From Reticulitermes speratus (Eukaryota > Arthropoda > Insecta > Blattodea > Rhinotermitidae): a DNA stretch of 64,000 nucleotides. The notes beneath the pieces are model-generated. The model saw only the letters and a list, made by a program, of their open reading frames with translations. It was not told the DNA's origin and did no database searches. Position 1 is the first letter of the stretch; every line of letters starts with the position of its first letter. Made by a program: the position numbers and the translations under genes. The DNA lies in assembly GCA_021186555.1 (NCBI GenBank), contig JAJKFL010000003.1, positions 41,932,408 through 41,996,407 of the forward strand. Direction: 5' to 3'. Below are positions 47,097-58,785 of this stretch, one piece after another.

Positions 47097-48114
47097 TATA
47101 TTGTCACTACCGTACACTGTCGATAATCAAATCACAACACTCAGTCCAACAGAATGTACTATATTGTCACTTCCGTACACTGTCGATAATCAAATCACAA
47201 CACTCAGTCCAACAAAATGCAATATATTGTCACTTCCGTGCACTGTCGATAATCAAATCACAACACTCAGTCCAACAAAATGCACTATATTGTTATTTCC
47301 GTGCACTGTCGACAATCAAATCACAACACTCAGTCCAACAAAATGCACTATATTGTTATTTCCGTGCACTGTCGACAATCAAATCACAACACTCAGTCCA
47401 ACAAAATGCACTATATTGTTACTTCCGTGCACTGTCGATAATCAAATCACAACACTCAGTCCAACAGAATGTACTATATTGTCACTACCGTACACTGTCG
47501 ATAATCAAATCACAACACTCAGTCCAAAAAAATGCACTATATTGTTACTTCCGTGCACTGTCGATAATCAAATCACAACACTCAGTCCAACAAAATGCAA
47601 TATATTGTCACTTCCGTACACTGTCGATAATCAAATCACAACACTCAGTCCAACAAAATGCACTATATTGTTATTTCCGTGCACTGTCGACAATCAAATC
47701 ACAACACTCAGTCCAACAAAATGCACTATATTGTTATTTCCGTGCACTGTCGACAATCAAATCACAACACTCAGTCCAACAAAATGCACTATATTGTTAC
47801 TTCCGTGCACTGTCGACAATCAAATCACAACACTCAGTCCAACAAAATGCACTATATTGTTACTTCCGTGCACTGTCGACAATCAAATCACAACACTCAG
47901 TCCAACAAAATGCACTATATTGTTACTTCCGTGCACTGTCGATAATCAAATCACAACACTCAGTCCAACAAAATGCACTATATTGTTACTTCCGTGCACT
48001 GTCGATAATCAAATCACAACACTCAGTCCAACAAAATGCACTATATTGTTACTTCCGTGCACTGTCGACAATCAAATCACAACACTCAGTCCAACAAAAT
48101 GTACTATATTGTGT
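47097..48114 (+). repeat. 63-bp minisatellite, 16 copies, with a six-unit duplication
   Basis: The unit contains CACTGTCGATAATCAAATC, ACAACACTCAGTCCAAC and AAAATGCACTATATTGTTA. Sixteen whole copies keep phase. Variant order in copies 1-6 (TCACTA/TCACTT types, then two TTATTT types, then TTACTT) is largely repeated in copies 7-12, pointing to a 378-bp segmental duplication; copies 12-16 are near-uniform. The 343-codon plus frame across it is a consequence of the 21-codon unit. Confidence 0.97.
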
Positions 48115-48462
48115 CCAGATATTTTATATTAATATACAGCCGATCCCAATGGCCGCGCGGTCTAAGGCGTGGGTCTACGGCCGCTCGCTTGCTGGGATTG
48201 TGGGTTCGAATCCCGCCTAGGGCATGGATGTCTGTCTCTTGTGAGCGTTGTGTGTTGTAAGGTAGAGGTCTCTGCGACGGGCTGGTCCCTCGTCCAGAGA
48301 AGTCCTCCTGAGTGTGGTGTGTGTAAAGTGTGTGATCGTGAAGCGTCGACAAATGAGGAGGCCCAGGCCCCCAAGGGGCTGTCGAGCCATAGGAAAAAAA
48401 ATATTAATATAAAATATCTGGGTACAATACAGTGCATTTTGTGGACCGAGTATCGTCATTTG
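48072..48462. repeat. Inverted copy of the minisatellite unit with SINE at the dyad centre
   Basis: Left arm 48072-48131 (last array unit plus GTCCAGATATTTTATATTA) pairs with 48404-48462 (TAATATAAAATATCTGG, then ACAATACAGTGCATTTTGT) at roughly 85 percent identity with one gap. Removing the SINE and one TSD copy restores a perfect 28-bp palindrome: AGATATTTTATA, TTAA, TATAAAATATCT. So the array originally ended in a head-to-head inverted unit. Confidence 0.88.
48137..48400 (+). mobile_element. SINE family A, full-length copy with 11-bp TSD
   Basis: ATATTAATATA at 48126-48136 and 48401-48411 brackets it. The head CCGATCCCAATGGCCGCG, A-box region TCTAAGGCGTGGG, B box GGGTTCGAATCCC, body and A8 end are all present, making this the best reference copy in the window. 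Confidence 0.95.
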
Positions 48463-48663
48463 CAGTAAACGTATTGACACTTCTTAACACGTGTGCCTCA
48501 AACGTAGAAGACAAGCCACTTCATGAGAACGCTCAAGTAAACCATATTTTTAGATCTGAGGTTACCAGAGCAGTCAGACGGCAGAAACTATCTTCTGGAA
48601 TGTAAAACAGTGTACCTTGATAGATATGTAGCAATATTTCAGAGCAACCCTCTGCCTTCACCA

Positions 48664-48700
48664 CTGATGATGAAGGCAAAAGGTTCCTCTTAAACGTCGG
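48664..48700 (+). ncRNA. Hammerhead-like motif, decayed
   Basis: CTGATGA, T, a GAAGG...TTCC stem, then TTAAACGTCGGT: an ACGT palindrome followed by C, giving a GTC triplet, and GGT that could pair with the ACC just before the motif (one-base offset). GAAA appears as TAAA. Confidence 0.35.
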
Positions 48701-50649
48701 TACACATCTACCAGCCTAAACGTCGTGAAGTCCCAGAAGACGGTTGTGTTCAAGTTCCTCATGCTTTAGCATGCGAATAATTAGCCCACTCTACAGTGAC
48801 AATTAACTGATTCACAATTAAAGGTATAATTCATTTTACTTTGCGTACTGAATTATAAGAAGGGCAGTTGTGTTATTTCATTAAGTGACTGACATTTCAA
48901 ACTCTTCTTCTGCAAGACAACTCATTTTGTATTGGTGAATGCATGTCTAAATAAATTAACTTGCTTTAGGATCATAATGGAAGTTCAACTCTTTATGTTA
49001 TTGACATTTACTACTGCCAAGGTCCCAATGCTTTTGTGTTCCATGCAACTGACAGATAACACATAAATATCAATCCGTCTCAACGGCTCTTTCACAAAAT
49101 TTGAAGCATTCCCGGGAAACAATTAAATAAGTTATGTAAATGGAGCATAGCATGTTCTGCTTATTTAATACCAGAGAACATTAAGACGCCGGAAAGGAAT
49201 AACCACTTTAATAAAAACAGATTCCTGTTATAGTCGATAGCCGTTAAATGTGTTACTTAATATCCGAGCAACTGTTTCCTGTTCTGAAAAGTTAAGGATG
49301 TAGGAATGAACCGCAAATGAAAATGCGTACTTAGTGCCAAGAATTAGCATCAGACCGGAAAATGAATAAAATTATGTACCAAAATTACGGCTCCTCTTTT
49401 TTCGACTAACATTAAGCAAATACAGAGAGGTGCAAAATTTTGTAGTGGACGGTTAATGTTTCCTTAAGTATTCGCAACTCCATTGAGCGCAGTTTCTGAG
49501 AAATTAGGTCTAATGGTCGCTCAATTAGCCAAGAAATTTATTTTCCTTAATGAAACACGCAGATTCATTACGGTATTCAGAAACGTACACCGCTGATCCC
49601 ACTCCGTGTCAGAAGAACTGAATCCACACCGCACCATATTTCTCTGAGTAACATTTTAACATTATTCGTCCATCTACACGTAGGTAACCCGAGTGCTCAC
49701 ATCCATTCAGATCTTTCGACCAATTGTTCATATATAACTGCATCTGGATTCATTTTTCGTCGCCGAACATTTATGAAAAAAAGTACATAAAGAAGAAGTT
49801 TCTGTAAGAACTATCTAATAAATGTTGACACAATGGGGCGGTCTGTATTCAGTTGCGATAGTGGAATGGTGTTTCTTCATGCTGGGGCCCGTTCTAGGCT
49901 TCCTTGATAGCAGAAGATTGTTATAAGATTCGGAATTCATATTCTCCAATAACTGACTACTCGAACCAGGCAATTCTATCTCAGCAACCCATCGTTCCAC
50001 ATACAATTTAGCACAGCAACCGGTATTAGATTTAGTATGGTTTCCTTCAATTCTTACGTCTTACATTCTGTCAATACCTTCATCGATCACTCATCATTAG
50101 TGTTGCTTGCAAAAGCAGTGCAGCAGAACTTACTCCGGCTAGCATTTACAGGCTTCCCCATATTTCAGTCAATGCTAACTCGTGCTTTGCTTTCAAAACA
50201 TCGAGAGTAAAGTAATCTAAGTTTTATTACAGTAATAAATCAAGTATTAAAATAAGTTCCTTAAAGTAAAAAGTAATCATAAAAATACATTTCCTTATTT
50301 ATTTCGTAAACAATTGTTATGTATGGATTGTAAAAATGTAAACACATAAAGCTAATCAGCGCGCTCATCGGCAGATAATTAGCAATGAATTGTAAGGGAT
50401 AATATTTTGCGGACTTTTTTGGTGAATAGACTTAGGCCTAGTTTCGAAATAAATACAGTTAATACGGAAATCTTAACGAATATGAGCACAACGCTTAAGA
50501 CACTACCGCTTGCAAATTATGAGGAAAATAATTCTTACTGTATTTTGTGACGCAATTGCACAGATTTTCAAAGACATTTCCGCTACATCAAAAAACGTTT
50601 TCTGTTTAGCCTCACATGATTTTTGTACAGTCAGCACCACGAACGTAGA
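48701..50649. other. Unassigned sequence
   Basis: About 1.9 kb, short open frames only. No feature recognised. Confidence 0.45.
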
Positions 50650-50778
50650 TGGGAGGATAATATTCAAATAGATCTTCAGGAAATAGGATGGGAGATTATG
50701 GACTGGATTGATATGGCTCAGGATAGGGACAGGTGGCAGGCTCTTGTGAATGCGGTAATGAACGTTCGGGTTCCATAA
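50650..50778 (+). pseudogene. C-terminus of a non-LTR retrotransposon ORF with 3' UTR
   Basis: An uninterrupted frame reads [42 protein letters not shown] and a TAA stop. The block WED...DL.E.G followed by W..MAQDRDRW is a C-terminal signature I know from insect LINE-like repeats. The 3' UTR continues (CTGGACTAGCTGAGGAAC, CTTCTCAAGAAGAATC) to a GTTAGTTAGTTAG tail near 50860. Upstream of 50650 there is no match, so the copy is severely 5'-truncated. The same ORF end is seen decayed at 7095 and the same UTR at 37801. Confidence 0.72.
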
Positions 50779-51112
50779 AATGCGGGGGATTTCTGGACTA
50801 GCTGAGGAACTGTCAGCTTCTCAAGAAGAATCTGCTCCATGGAGTTAATTAGTTAGTTAGTTCAGCACCATGACCGACACCCACTTCAGACGCAATTTCG
50901 TTACCACTGACCGTAGCGTATCTCTCACAAACTGATCTAAACCTCCCACAACACCAAAATATGTTACCAGTCAACACCCACGCAGAATGGGCATCATCAA
51001 AGCAAGCATCTTTCTCGTTTGAATCTTCACCAATCTCCGAAACTTTCTGTGGTTCATACAGTTATCACCAGAAGGAACAAAGATTCTGCCGAAACTCTCC
51101 CTAGTCTTGATA

Positions 51113-51890
51113 TCACATTCATTCATTCTGTAGTCTGTCTTACGACAGGTCCGTAGCCTCTTCCAAAGCGAGTTCTCCATTGAGTGCGATCTAGTGCATC
51201 CTCTTTCAATTTCCAGTATCTTCTCTTTTCCTTAAGGTCATCCAGTAGCTGCTTACGTCTTCTCCCTCGTCTTCCCGTCATTTCTATCCTTCCTTCTAAC
51301 TTTCCTTCAATCACGTGTTTTAGAAAGCAGTTTCTACGCAAGATGTGACCAATCCAGTTAGCCTTTCTTCTTTTTATTGTATGTAGGATATTCCTCTCCT
51401 CCTTGACTCTGTGTAATACTTCTTCATTTCTCACACGATCGGTTCAACTGACCTCCATTCTTCTCCAGCACCACATTTCAAAACTTTTCAGATACTTCTG
51501 ATCTACTTTCCGAAGTGTCCACGTTTCAGCACCATATAAAGCTATGCTCCAAATGTAGCACTTTACTGGTTTCTTCCTTAAATTTACGTCCAGTTTGCTG
51601 GTGAAAAGAGTTCTTCTTGTTGAATGCTGTTTTTGCCATAGCAATTCTGCATTTAATTTCACGTGTACACCTTGCATAATTTGTTATCATGCTGCCTAAA
51701 TAATTGAAATATTTCACATTCTCCAATTGTTTTTGATCTATCATAATTTGCATTGGGGATGGTTGTCTTGAGATTCTCATTACCTTAGTTTTTTTCACAT
51801 TTATTTCCATTCCATAGCATCTTCCGATTTCAATTAGTCCATCAACCATGCCCTGTAGCACAGTTTCTTCCCTAGCCAGTAAAACACAAT
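51113..51890 (-). pseudogene. RTE-like LINE, 5'-truncated in the reverse transcriptase domain
   Basis: On minus, three overlapping frames join to one LINE product: VLLAREETVLQGMVDG, INVKKTKVMRIS, QLENVKYFNYLGSMIT, then after a frameshift near 51620 LDVNLRKKPVKCYIWS, LYGAETWTLRK, FEMWCWRRMEVS, TGA for Trp, TDRVRNEEVLHRVKEE, WIGHILRR and GYGPVVRQTTE. The homologous region begins just after where the FADD catalytic motif would stand, so the polymerase active site is lost. Only one frameshift and one stop interrupt it, so it is a fairly young insertion. Its 3' end (ATTCATTC flank) matches the copy at 27530. The ORF resembles the post-catalytic thumb and C-terminal domain of RTE-clade elements. 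Confidence 0.87.
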
Positions 51891-53364
51891 GTTATTCTTC
51901 GACGCAGTATATATGTGAATGAGCCACGTTGAACCTGCCACATTGTGCTATCAATGTTCAAAAGACAACGTAAATAAAATCAAATTGGTGCAAATAAGAA
52001 AAGATGTGTAGTTCATATATGGATTGGTTTTTTTTTCTTTTCTTTTTCCTTTCCTATTTCTCCTTTCTTTCCTTCCGGCCCATTTGAACATTACTTCTGA
52101 GGTGAACCAAAACTGCTCTAATTCTCTGATTTTCCGTCGCATACAGTCGACTACAGTAACAATGTATTCGGTTCCATGTCCATAAAAAAAATCTAAGGAG
52201 GCATATTCCTCGATATGTAGGTCTAACACTATCTCACCTGCAAATATACGAGGCAACAGAACTGATTTTTAAATGTAGGTCTACTCTAAATGTTAACGTC
52301 ATCAAAAATGAACAAAAATTCTTTGAAAGAAGCATGCAAATTCAGAAGACCTAAGCTAGTCCAACTAAAGTGTTCCTGGAAGTTTCACTCAAAAAGTGCA
52401 AGCACTAACACTTGTTCTTGATAAAGACCACTCAACTTGCTCCCTGCACCGCCTTAACAAGTGGTTACGAGAACTACAGCGTTTTAGGGGGCTTAATTAG
52501 CGCACAAACGCAGAGTCTCAGTTAAGTTAACAGCTCTTCTTTACCGTTTTCATTACGTGCTTAAACTTAACTTCTAAAGCACAAGCAAGTATCCTTACAT
52601 TAACTTTGACCGCTAACCTCTCCTAGCTCTCTCGTCTCGATTCTCTTTTGTTATAAACCCTACTTCAGTTTAAGGTTAACGAAGTGTCACGCAGTCTACA
52701 ATGTATGAACTGTAGGCTCACAAAGAACGCTGGAAGCACAGCGCTGTGACACGTAATCCAATGACAACCTGAGATTTGCCTAAGAATCACAGTATTCACA
52801 AGTGCTTTACTGTCAGGTGAATCCATCCTACACCTTTGCATTCAGAACGTTTATTATTCACTACAAATCTGAAAGTGACGCAGTGTAGTTTAGGAGAAAG
52901 CTGTCGAAGCTTTTGAGGAAAACTGCTGCTACCCTCGTCAATACAGCAGGTACCTTTCTACCAGACTACACGGTGTCACATCCAATAAGAGACTGATATT
53001 CATATTTACATTTATGAGAACCTGACATCACGCAAATTAGTACTACCTTCCTGTCTATGTCTAGTTCTCTCATCACGTTTCACAATTAAATGTTTCTACA
53101 TATTTCTCATCTCTTACATGTGCACTACACGCATAATGTTCCTTGCTTCATTACTATACGATTATTTATGAGCAGAAGGTCTGCAAATTATGTAGCTCAC
53201 AACTAGGTTACAACTGTTCCCCTATTACTTTCCGTCTTATGTTCTAATTTTAACCTTAAACATCGTTAATGTATGTTTTCCCGCTAAATTGTGAGACAGA
53301 GTTTCAAGCCCACGTGAATCAACAGTCTACAGCTTCTCGTCACCAGTTCTGGACGTATATTACA
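51891..53364. other. Unassigned sequence
   Basis: T/C-rich stretch at about 52027-52075. No feature recognised. Confidence 0.45.
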
Positions 53365-53580
53365 TTAAAATCGCATTTCCTGGTGAAGGGTCACCAATAA
53401 GCACAGCATTGGTGGCTGAATAGGCCGTAGGTCCGAACTGTGTATGTCAGAGAAAGAAAAATCTCCGCCCCTGTCCGAAATGGAAGCCCTAACTGTCCAA
53501 GCTATAGTCAGCCACTTCACTAAGTTACGAGCCTTAATTACATCTCCTCCAGAAAGAAGCAAGATAGGCAACGAACATCT
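53365..53580 (-). mobile_element. Probable SINE family B copy, diverged
   Basis: On minus: GTAACTTAGTGAAGTGGC, GACTATAGCTTGGACAG (tRNA-like head, B box decayed to TTCCATTTCGG), GGAGATTTTTCTTTCTC, CCTATTCAGCCACC and CACCAGGAAATGCG. The order parallels family B. No TSD found. Confidence 0.45.
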
Positions 53581-54574
53581 AACGAAATACTGTGGCTCGT
53601 TCGTGTGACCACTGTCATCCTTGTAACGCCACAATGCCTTCCCTTTGTATGGTTGACTTAAATGTAACTGTCAACAATATAAAATTTTTAAGTGATGCCA
53701 TGAAAATGCAGCAATGTTTTCACTTCGCACTGCTTTAGAGCTACGAAGTATTTCGTACTGCTGTCAACAATACAAATTTACTTAGGTCTTAATGTAAAGT
53801 ATCCGATATTTTCATCAGATTTTAACCAGATTTGTAATTCCTCAAGAGATTTTCATAAAAGTCTCGAATATCAAACTTCACGAAAGTCCGCCCAGTTGGA
53901 GCCAAAATGACATGCGGACAGACATGAGAAAGCTACAAAACGCGCTTTCGCGACTATGCGAACACGCCTAAAAAGAACACTTCCAGCATCTTTTTATGCC
54001 GGTTGTATTACGTTTCGTTAGGTTAAGTATGTTATGGACCTTGTTTAAAAGTCCTTACATAACCAGGCTAGATGCATGCAAATGCCTGCAGTCCAGAATA
54101 ACTAACGTGGAGAGAGAAAGAGCCTCTTTTACGCAGAAAATGAGAGGAGAATGTTAAGTGCAGAAGGAAATTCAGGGTGCAATAGACGAGAGAATAGGTG
54201 GAGAAATGGGTACGAACAGGTTCAGAAGGTAGGCAAGAGTAAAGGGCAGACTTTCTAGTTAAATGGGCCTTAGCCATAATGGGATTAGCTCGGGAAGGCT
54301 ATTCAAGAAGACACACTGAGCCCATTTAGAAGTCTTACCACCACCAGGATTGAAAGTAGGGAGGAACTGGGGTAGAAGGAGGAAGTCATCTTCTCCTAGC
54401 CAACTGTAGAACCTCTATACGGCTTGTGTACCATCACTAGGACTTTGCGGCAACCGCTCGGGTAACTACCTATAGGTGAGTCTACAACAACAAACTGTTT
54501 GGTGGTAAGACCAGACAGTCCACTTTAATATAAGACTGTTGGTAGCAAACACATGTTCAACACACAGGTAGACC
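53581..54574. other. Unassigned sequence
   Basis: Purine-rich stretch at about 54100-54400 on plus. No feature recognised. Confidence 0.45.
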
Positions 54575-54740
54575 AGCTATCCCATCACAGGCCTGGACAG
54601 GACCATAGGGCTCCAGGAGTTTGAGGAACCCCGAATTTATAGTCAATCGGCACATGGAGGTGGTAAGGTTATCAGCCCTATGCACCGGCCGCCTTTAACC
54701 TCCAGGAAATAAATATCCCTGGTCCTCATTTGTGTTAGGG
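54575..54740 (-). mobile_element. SINE family C, 3' portion
   Basis: On minus: ATGAGGACCAGGGATATT, GGAGGTTAAAGGCGGCC, GCATAGGGCTGATAACC, CCGATTGACTATAAATTC, CTGGAGCCCTATGGTCC and CAGGCCTGTGATGGGATAGC parallel the body and end of 30684-30993. The tRNA-like head is missing. Confidence 0.75.
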
Positions 54741-57219
54741 ACTGGATTAGTACTAAGTTATTTAAAATATTTATTGGCAAAGTAGTACACCAGTGCTGTG
54801 GCATAAAGGGCAAACTCTTTGAGGATTAATTACACTGATTAAATTCTATTTTAACATTAACCATTAATAGTAACAAAGAGGAAAATCACGCATTTAAATT
54901 ATTTAAAAAATTTCTGACATAAGTTCTGTCAGCTCTGACTGAGATGACTTCAACTGCTACATTCTGTTTTTCAAACATTCTCTAGCTTTGATTGTAAAGC
55001 TAAATGTCTTCCAACTGCTAGTACATACTTGATGCTGAGATTCAGCAAGACGCAGACCAAAGTTCTTTACCCATTTTCACGCCATTTTCACCATACCAGC
55101 AATGTAATATATGCTACAAATTAATGCGTATAACTCAAGAAATGTTTAGTGAGATAGTTTTCATCTTTTCCTCCTTATTTGCTGAAAAGCCCTTTGTCTG
55201 TTGTCCTTGAAGCCTTTTAGGATCATTCCTCTGCAAGGCCCTGAGCTGCTACCATCATGGCGGTGAACAATAACACCATAACGGCCATAACAGCAGGATT
55301 TGAGGCACGTTGGGTGCAACAACGTTTTAACTGCCAAAATAATTTAGATGCAGATATTAACTTCTTTTCCTTTTTAAAAGTTCACAACTGACAACTTATT
55401 CCAACCATCTAAATGATCGTTAAGCCCTTTAAGGATCAAATTCACGTAAATAGAATTTAAGAGTACAGTCTCCATCTCACATCAAACACATGGATTTTCC
55501 ATTACAGGGACCAACCGGCTTAATTTGAATAAAACAGTTACTGTTTATTGTGACAACCACATGAAATTTATAAGTACACCAGGCGGTACATCTAGTAATT
55601 ACTACGCTTTAAGGAGCGAAATTTTTTCTCACTAGACAAAATATCAGGACTAAATTTCATTTATCTTTTGCTTTGTAGAAGACGTGATGTTTTAAATTAG
55701 ATTAGCTGCTGTGTTAATGATAAGAGCGACGGAGGTTTCAAAACGAAGAGGACGAATTTGATAGGGCTTTGCATAGACACTAGACGATTACTGAGGAGTC
55801 ACGCAGTTATGATCCACCTTAAGGCCTATAAGCCAATGTTTCAGAAATTAGGACGCCATATACCTGTTACCTGTCACATCACCTTCTCGTTACAGTTAAA
55901 TACAGCTCACATCACAGTAAGGGCTTATACAACTCATTTTTAAAAACCTGCTACAATATTGTAAATACATATAAACAAACATTTATTTGTATCTAAAAGT
56001 GTCCTAGACTATGGTATTAGTACATAATTTATCTATAGGCTTTCCCTCATCATAATTTCGGATATATACATATATATTTAACATTGTACAATAGAACACG
56101 TTGGCTATTTATAGTAAAAAGACAAAGAAACGCCTCAGGTAATACTAGCAACAAAGCAATATAAGCAATATAAGCAACAACGGTAATAATAATGATATTA
56201 CAATAATTATTGCCTTAATAACTATTACAACATTATATTAAGGACAGCAATGCATCAGTCGCCCTACCAAAGACTTTCTGTTTAATTAGAGTAATAACTG
56301 AAAGGCTTGAAACTGAAACTGGATTTTACACAAGAAGGCATAGTGGCTTACCTTAATGGTAGCGGCAGAATTTAATGCTAATCCTACCAGAATATAGGAG
56401 TCATTATGTTGATGAATTCTGGTCTACTTACCTGAAACAAAAGAGAGATTGCAATGAGATGGCAAGTTAAAGCAGTATACTGAACTCATACTCCGGGGCT
56501 TAATGTAAAATAATTATAATCTGAAATGCAGCGACTTAATTAGGCTTTAAATTTTCAAACAGTTTCCAAAATAGCTTCTGAAGTTTACAAATATTTATTC
56601 TAAGTAGCCAATTCGCAAAGAATATTTTCCTATCTATCTTGTATGTACAACACCATTCATTCTGACCGTATAACACCTAACACCTGAGCTTCTCACGGGA
56701 TCGCGTTTGTATTTAGCACTGAAATTCAGAGACGTCTAAACAATAGCATAGTTGCTGGCGGAATTCTCCTTCGGCGAAACATTCCGGGTAAATTGTAAGA
56801 CAAGACCCACAGAAGTGTATATGGGACAGGCCCTAACCTGCCCAACAACCTAAGTGTAGGATAATCAGTCACGTTTTCCCCCCACCTCAACAGTTTGCAT
56901 GATGCACTAGGATCGTTTCAGTCAAGATGGGTTAGTTTCTAATCACATTATTTTCTAACGAATATTTCTACATATAGACAAACACACTATGCACGTACTT
57001 GCCAGACTGCACAGTGTCATAACCCGTAAGACCGGAATATGGGTCATTACAGCTGTAGGAACTTCAAATCGCACTCAATATCACTTTTATTTTTACGCTC
57101 TGTGTGCTGTTAAATATCGCATTATATCTAACTATGGTTCCAAACAGCAAAATACACGCCGATGTACTCAGCAGAATGTTTACGGCAAGTGAAAAATTTC
57201 TTTAATACAAGCGATTCCA
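54741..57219. other. Unassigned sequence
   Basis: About 2.5 kb with no recognised feature beyond short AT-rich runs. Confidence 0.45.
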
Positions 57220-57300
57220 CCAAAGAGTTGGTGTAACGGTAATACTGTGAAATTGTATTCAAAATATGCCTGGTTCGAATCGCGATCGTATTATCAGCTG
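57220..57300 (+). mobile_element. tRNA-like SINE head, unclassified
   Basis: GTTGGTGTAACGGTAATAC (A-box-like) and CCTGGTTCGAATCGCG (B-box-like) are about 45 bp apart. The acceptor-stem halves do not pair, so a real tRNA gene is unlikely, and no family body follows. Confidence 0.45.
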
Positions 57301-57712
57301 TACTCAGGTTTATATGATCTTACTCAGTTCGTCAAGACGAATATCTATATGTTAACTCCATTAGTCTAAGACTGCTTCCTTCCAAATAACTTTCAATTTA
57401 GTTTTCATAAAATTATCCTACTATCAACGTTACGCATGATATACTGATAGCGTCGTAGAATGGACAAGAGTAATTTATTGTAGGAAAAGCTTCAGCTGAT
57501 AGATGAAAGAGTGTGACAACTGTAAAGACATTACTCTATTATTATTGGTATTATTATTACTATTATAAAATTATAAGAATTATCATAATTGTTATCTCTC
57601 CCATACCTAAGTGTACTAAATGCATACCCACTTTATCCCTCTGATCACATTACTCTAATATCAAATAAAGCGCCACTTATATAGTGATGCTCCTCGTCAC
57701 GTAATTCTTCCA
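57301..57712. other. Unassigned sequence
   Basis: Contains an ATT/TTA-rich tract at about 57538-57570. Confidence 0.45.
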
Positions 57713-57723
57713 CCATCCTGCTA

Positions 57724-58016
57724 ATTTTCTTTTTTTTTATGGTGAAGGGCCCCGCAGCAGATTCTACGTACGCACCACAGCCTTAAGGTTTATTGTGCAA
57801 CCCTATGATGAAGATGAAGATGAGCAGTTTTTTACCAAGTTTTACAAGTAATGGAGCACCAGTGGAATGAAAGTGACAGGGGAAAACCGACAAATCGGAG
57901 AAAAACCTGTCCCAGTGCCAATTTGTCCACCACAAACCCCACATGGACTGACCCGGAATCGAACCCGGGCCTTCGCAATGAGAGGCCGGCGACTAACCGC
58001 CTGAGCCATGGCACGG
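57724..58016 (-). mobile_element. SINE family D copy with 11-bp TSD
   Basis: CCATCCTGCTA at 57713-57723 and 58017-58027 flanks it. On minus: GGCCGTGCCATGGCTCAGG, GCGGTTAGTCGCCGGCC, CCCGGGTTCGATTCCGGG, TGGTGGACAAATTGGCAC, GGACAGGTTTTTCTC and an A-rich end after GGGGCCCTTCACC. Same family as 29173-29443. Confidence 0.93.
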
Positions 58017-58027
58017 CCATCCTGCTA

Positions 58028-58785
58028 CTTACTTGAATACTAAAAGCATTCAAACAAGAAAGATTCTTGCATGTAATATTTAGGGTATTATTTATCTTAT
58101 AAGTACAGTTATTGTATTTCAAGCTAAAATCTGTATGTCAAAAGGCCAACAAATGAGACACCTATACTACGTAAAGAACTTTTTCATGCAAGGTGTTAAA
58201 AATTCAGCAAACATTCAATTTACATGTATTGACGCAACAGGACTCCACTCTATAATTGAAAAGCTAAATCCATTAATTCTTTGAGTATGATCAGTATGAT
58301 CGTATCATAAGGCTGCAAGATCTTTTAAAAACCTGACTTCACACTACACATGCAACACGTTAGCCATAGGTACATACAAACAGATTTACTTACTTCGCTA
58401 CCATCTTGTAAAACGCGTTGAAGGAAATTGATTAAGATCTACCTCCACGTATTTACTAAACATTCTAAAGTAAGGCTGCGAGAAGATATCGGAAATAGGA
58501 AGGAGAATTATGTCATCTAAACCATCAAAGGAACGCAAACCAACTAACATGAGAGACAAAATGCTGCATTTCAGCTGCAGGTTCAAACACACCCGAACAT
58601 TTTCACGATAAATTCAAAGATGAAGCAACCGAGTCAAGACACTAGCACGTGATTATGAAGACTTTTTACAAGTCGTTAGGTTTTCCCTCTCCCCGTATCT
58701 AACCTGCGGCAAATGTAAAATCTTGAAATGTAACACATTCATCCGTATTTTACACTTAATTGAATCCAGGGGAGAGGAAATAAAT
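58028..58785. other. Unassigned sequence
   Basis: No feature recognised. Confidence 0.45.

Noticed and set aside
47101-48132. 343-codon plus frame of 21-residue repeats
   Set aside because: Direct consequence of a 63-bp minisatellite. No flanking unique coding sequence, no signal peptide, and it ends in a SINE target region.
57220-57300. Functional tRNA gene; likewise the heads of all SINE copies
   Set aside because: A- and B-box-like motifs are present but acceptor and anticodon arms do not pair properly, and most are followed by SINE bodies.
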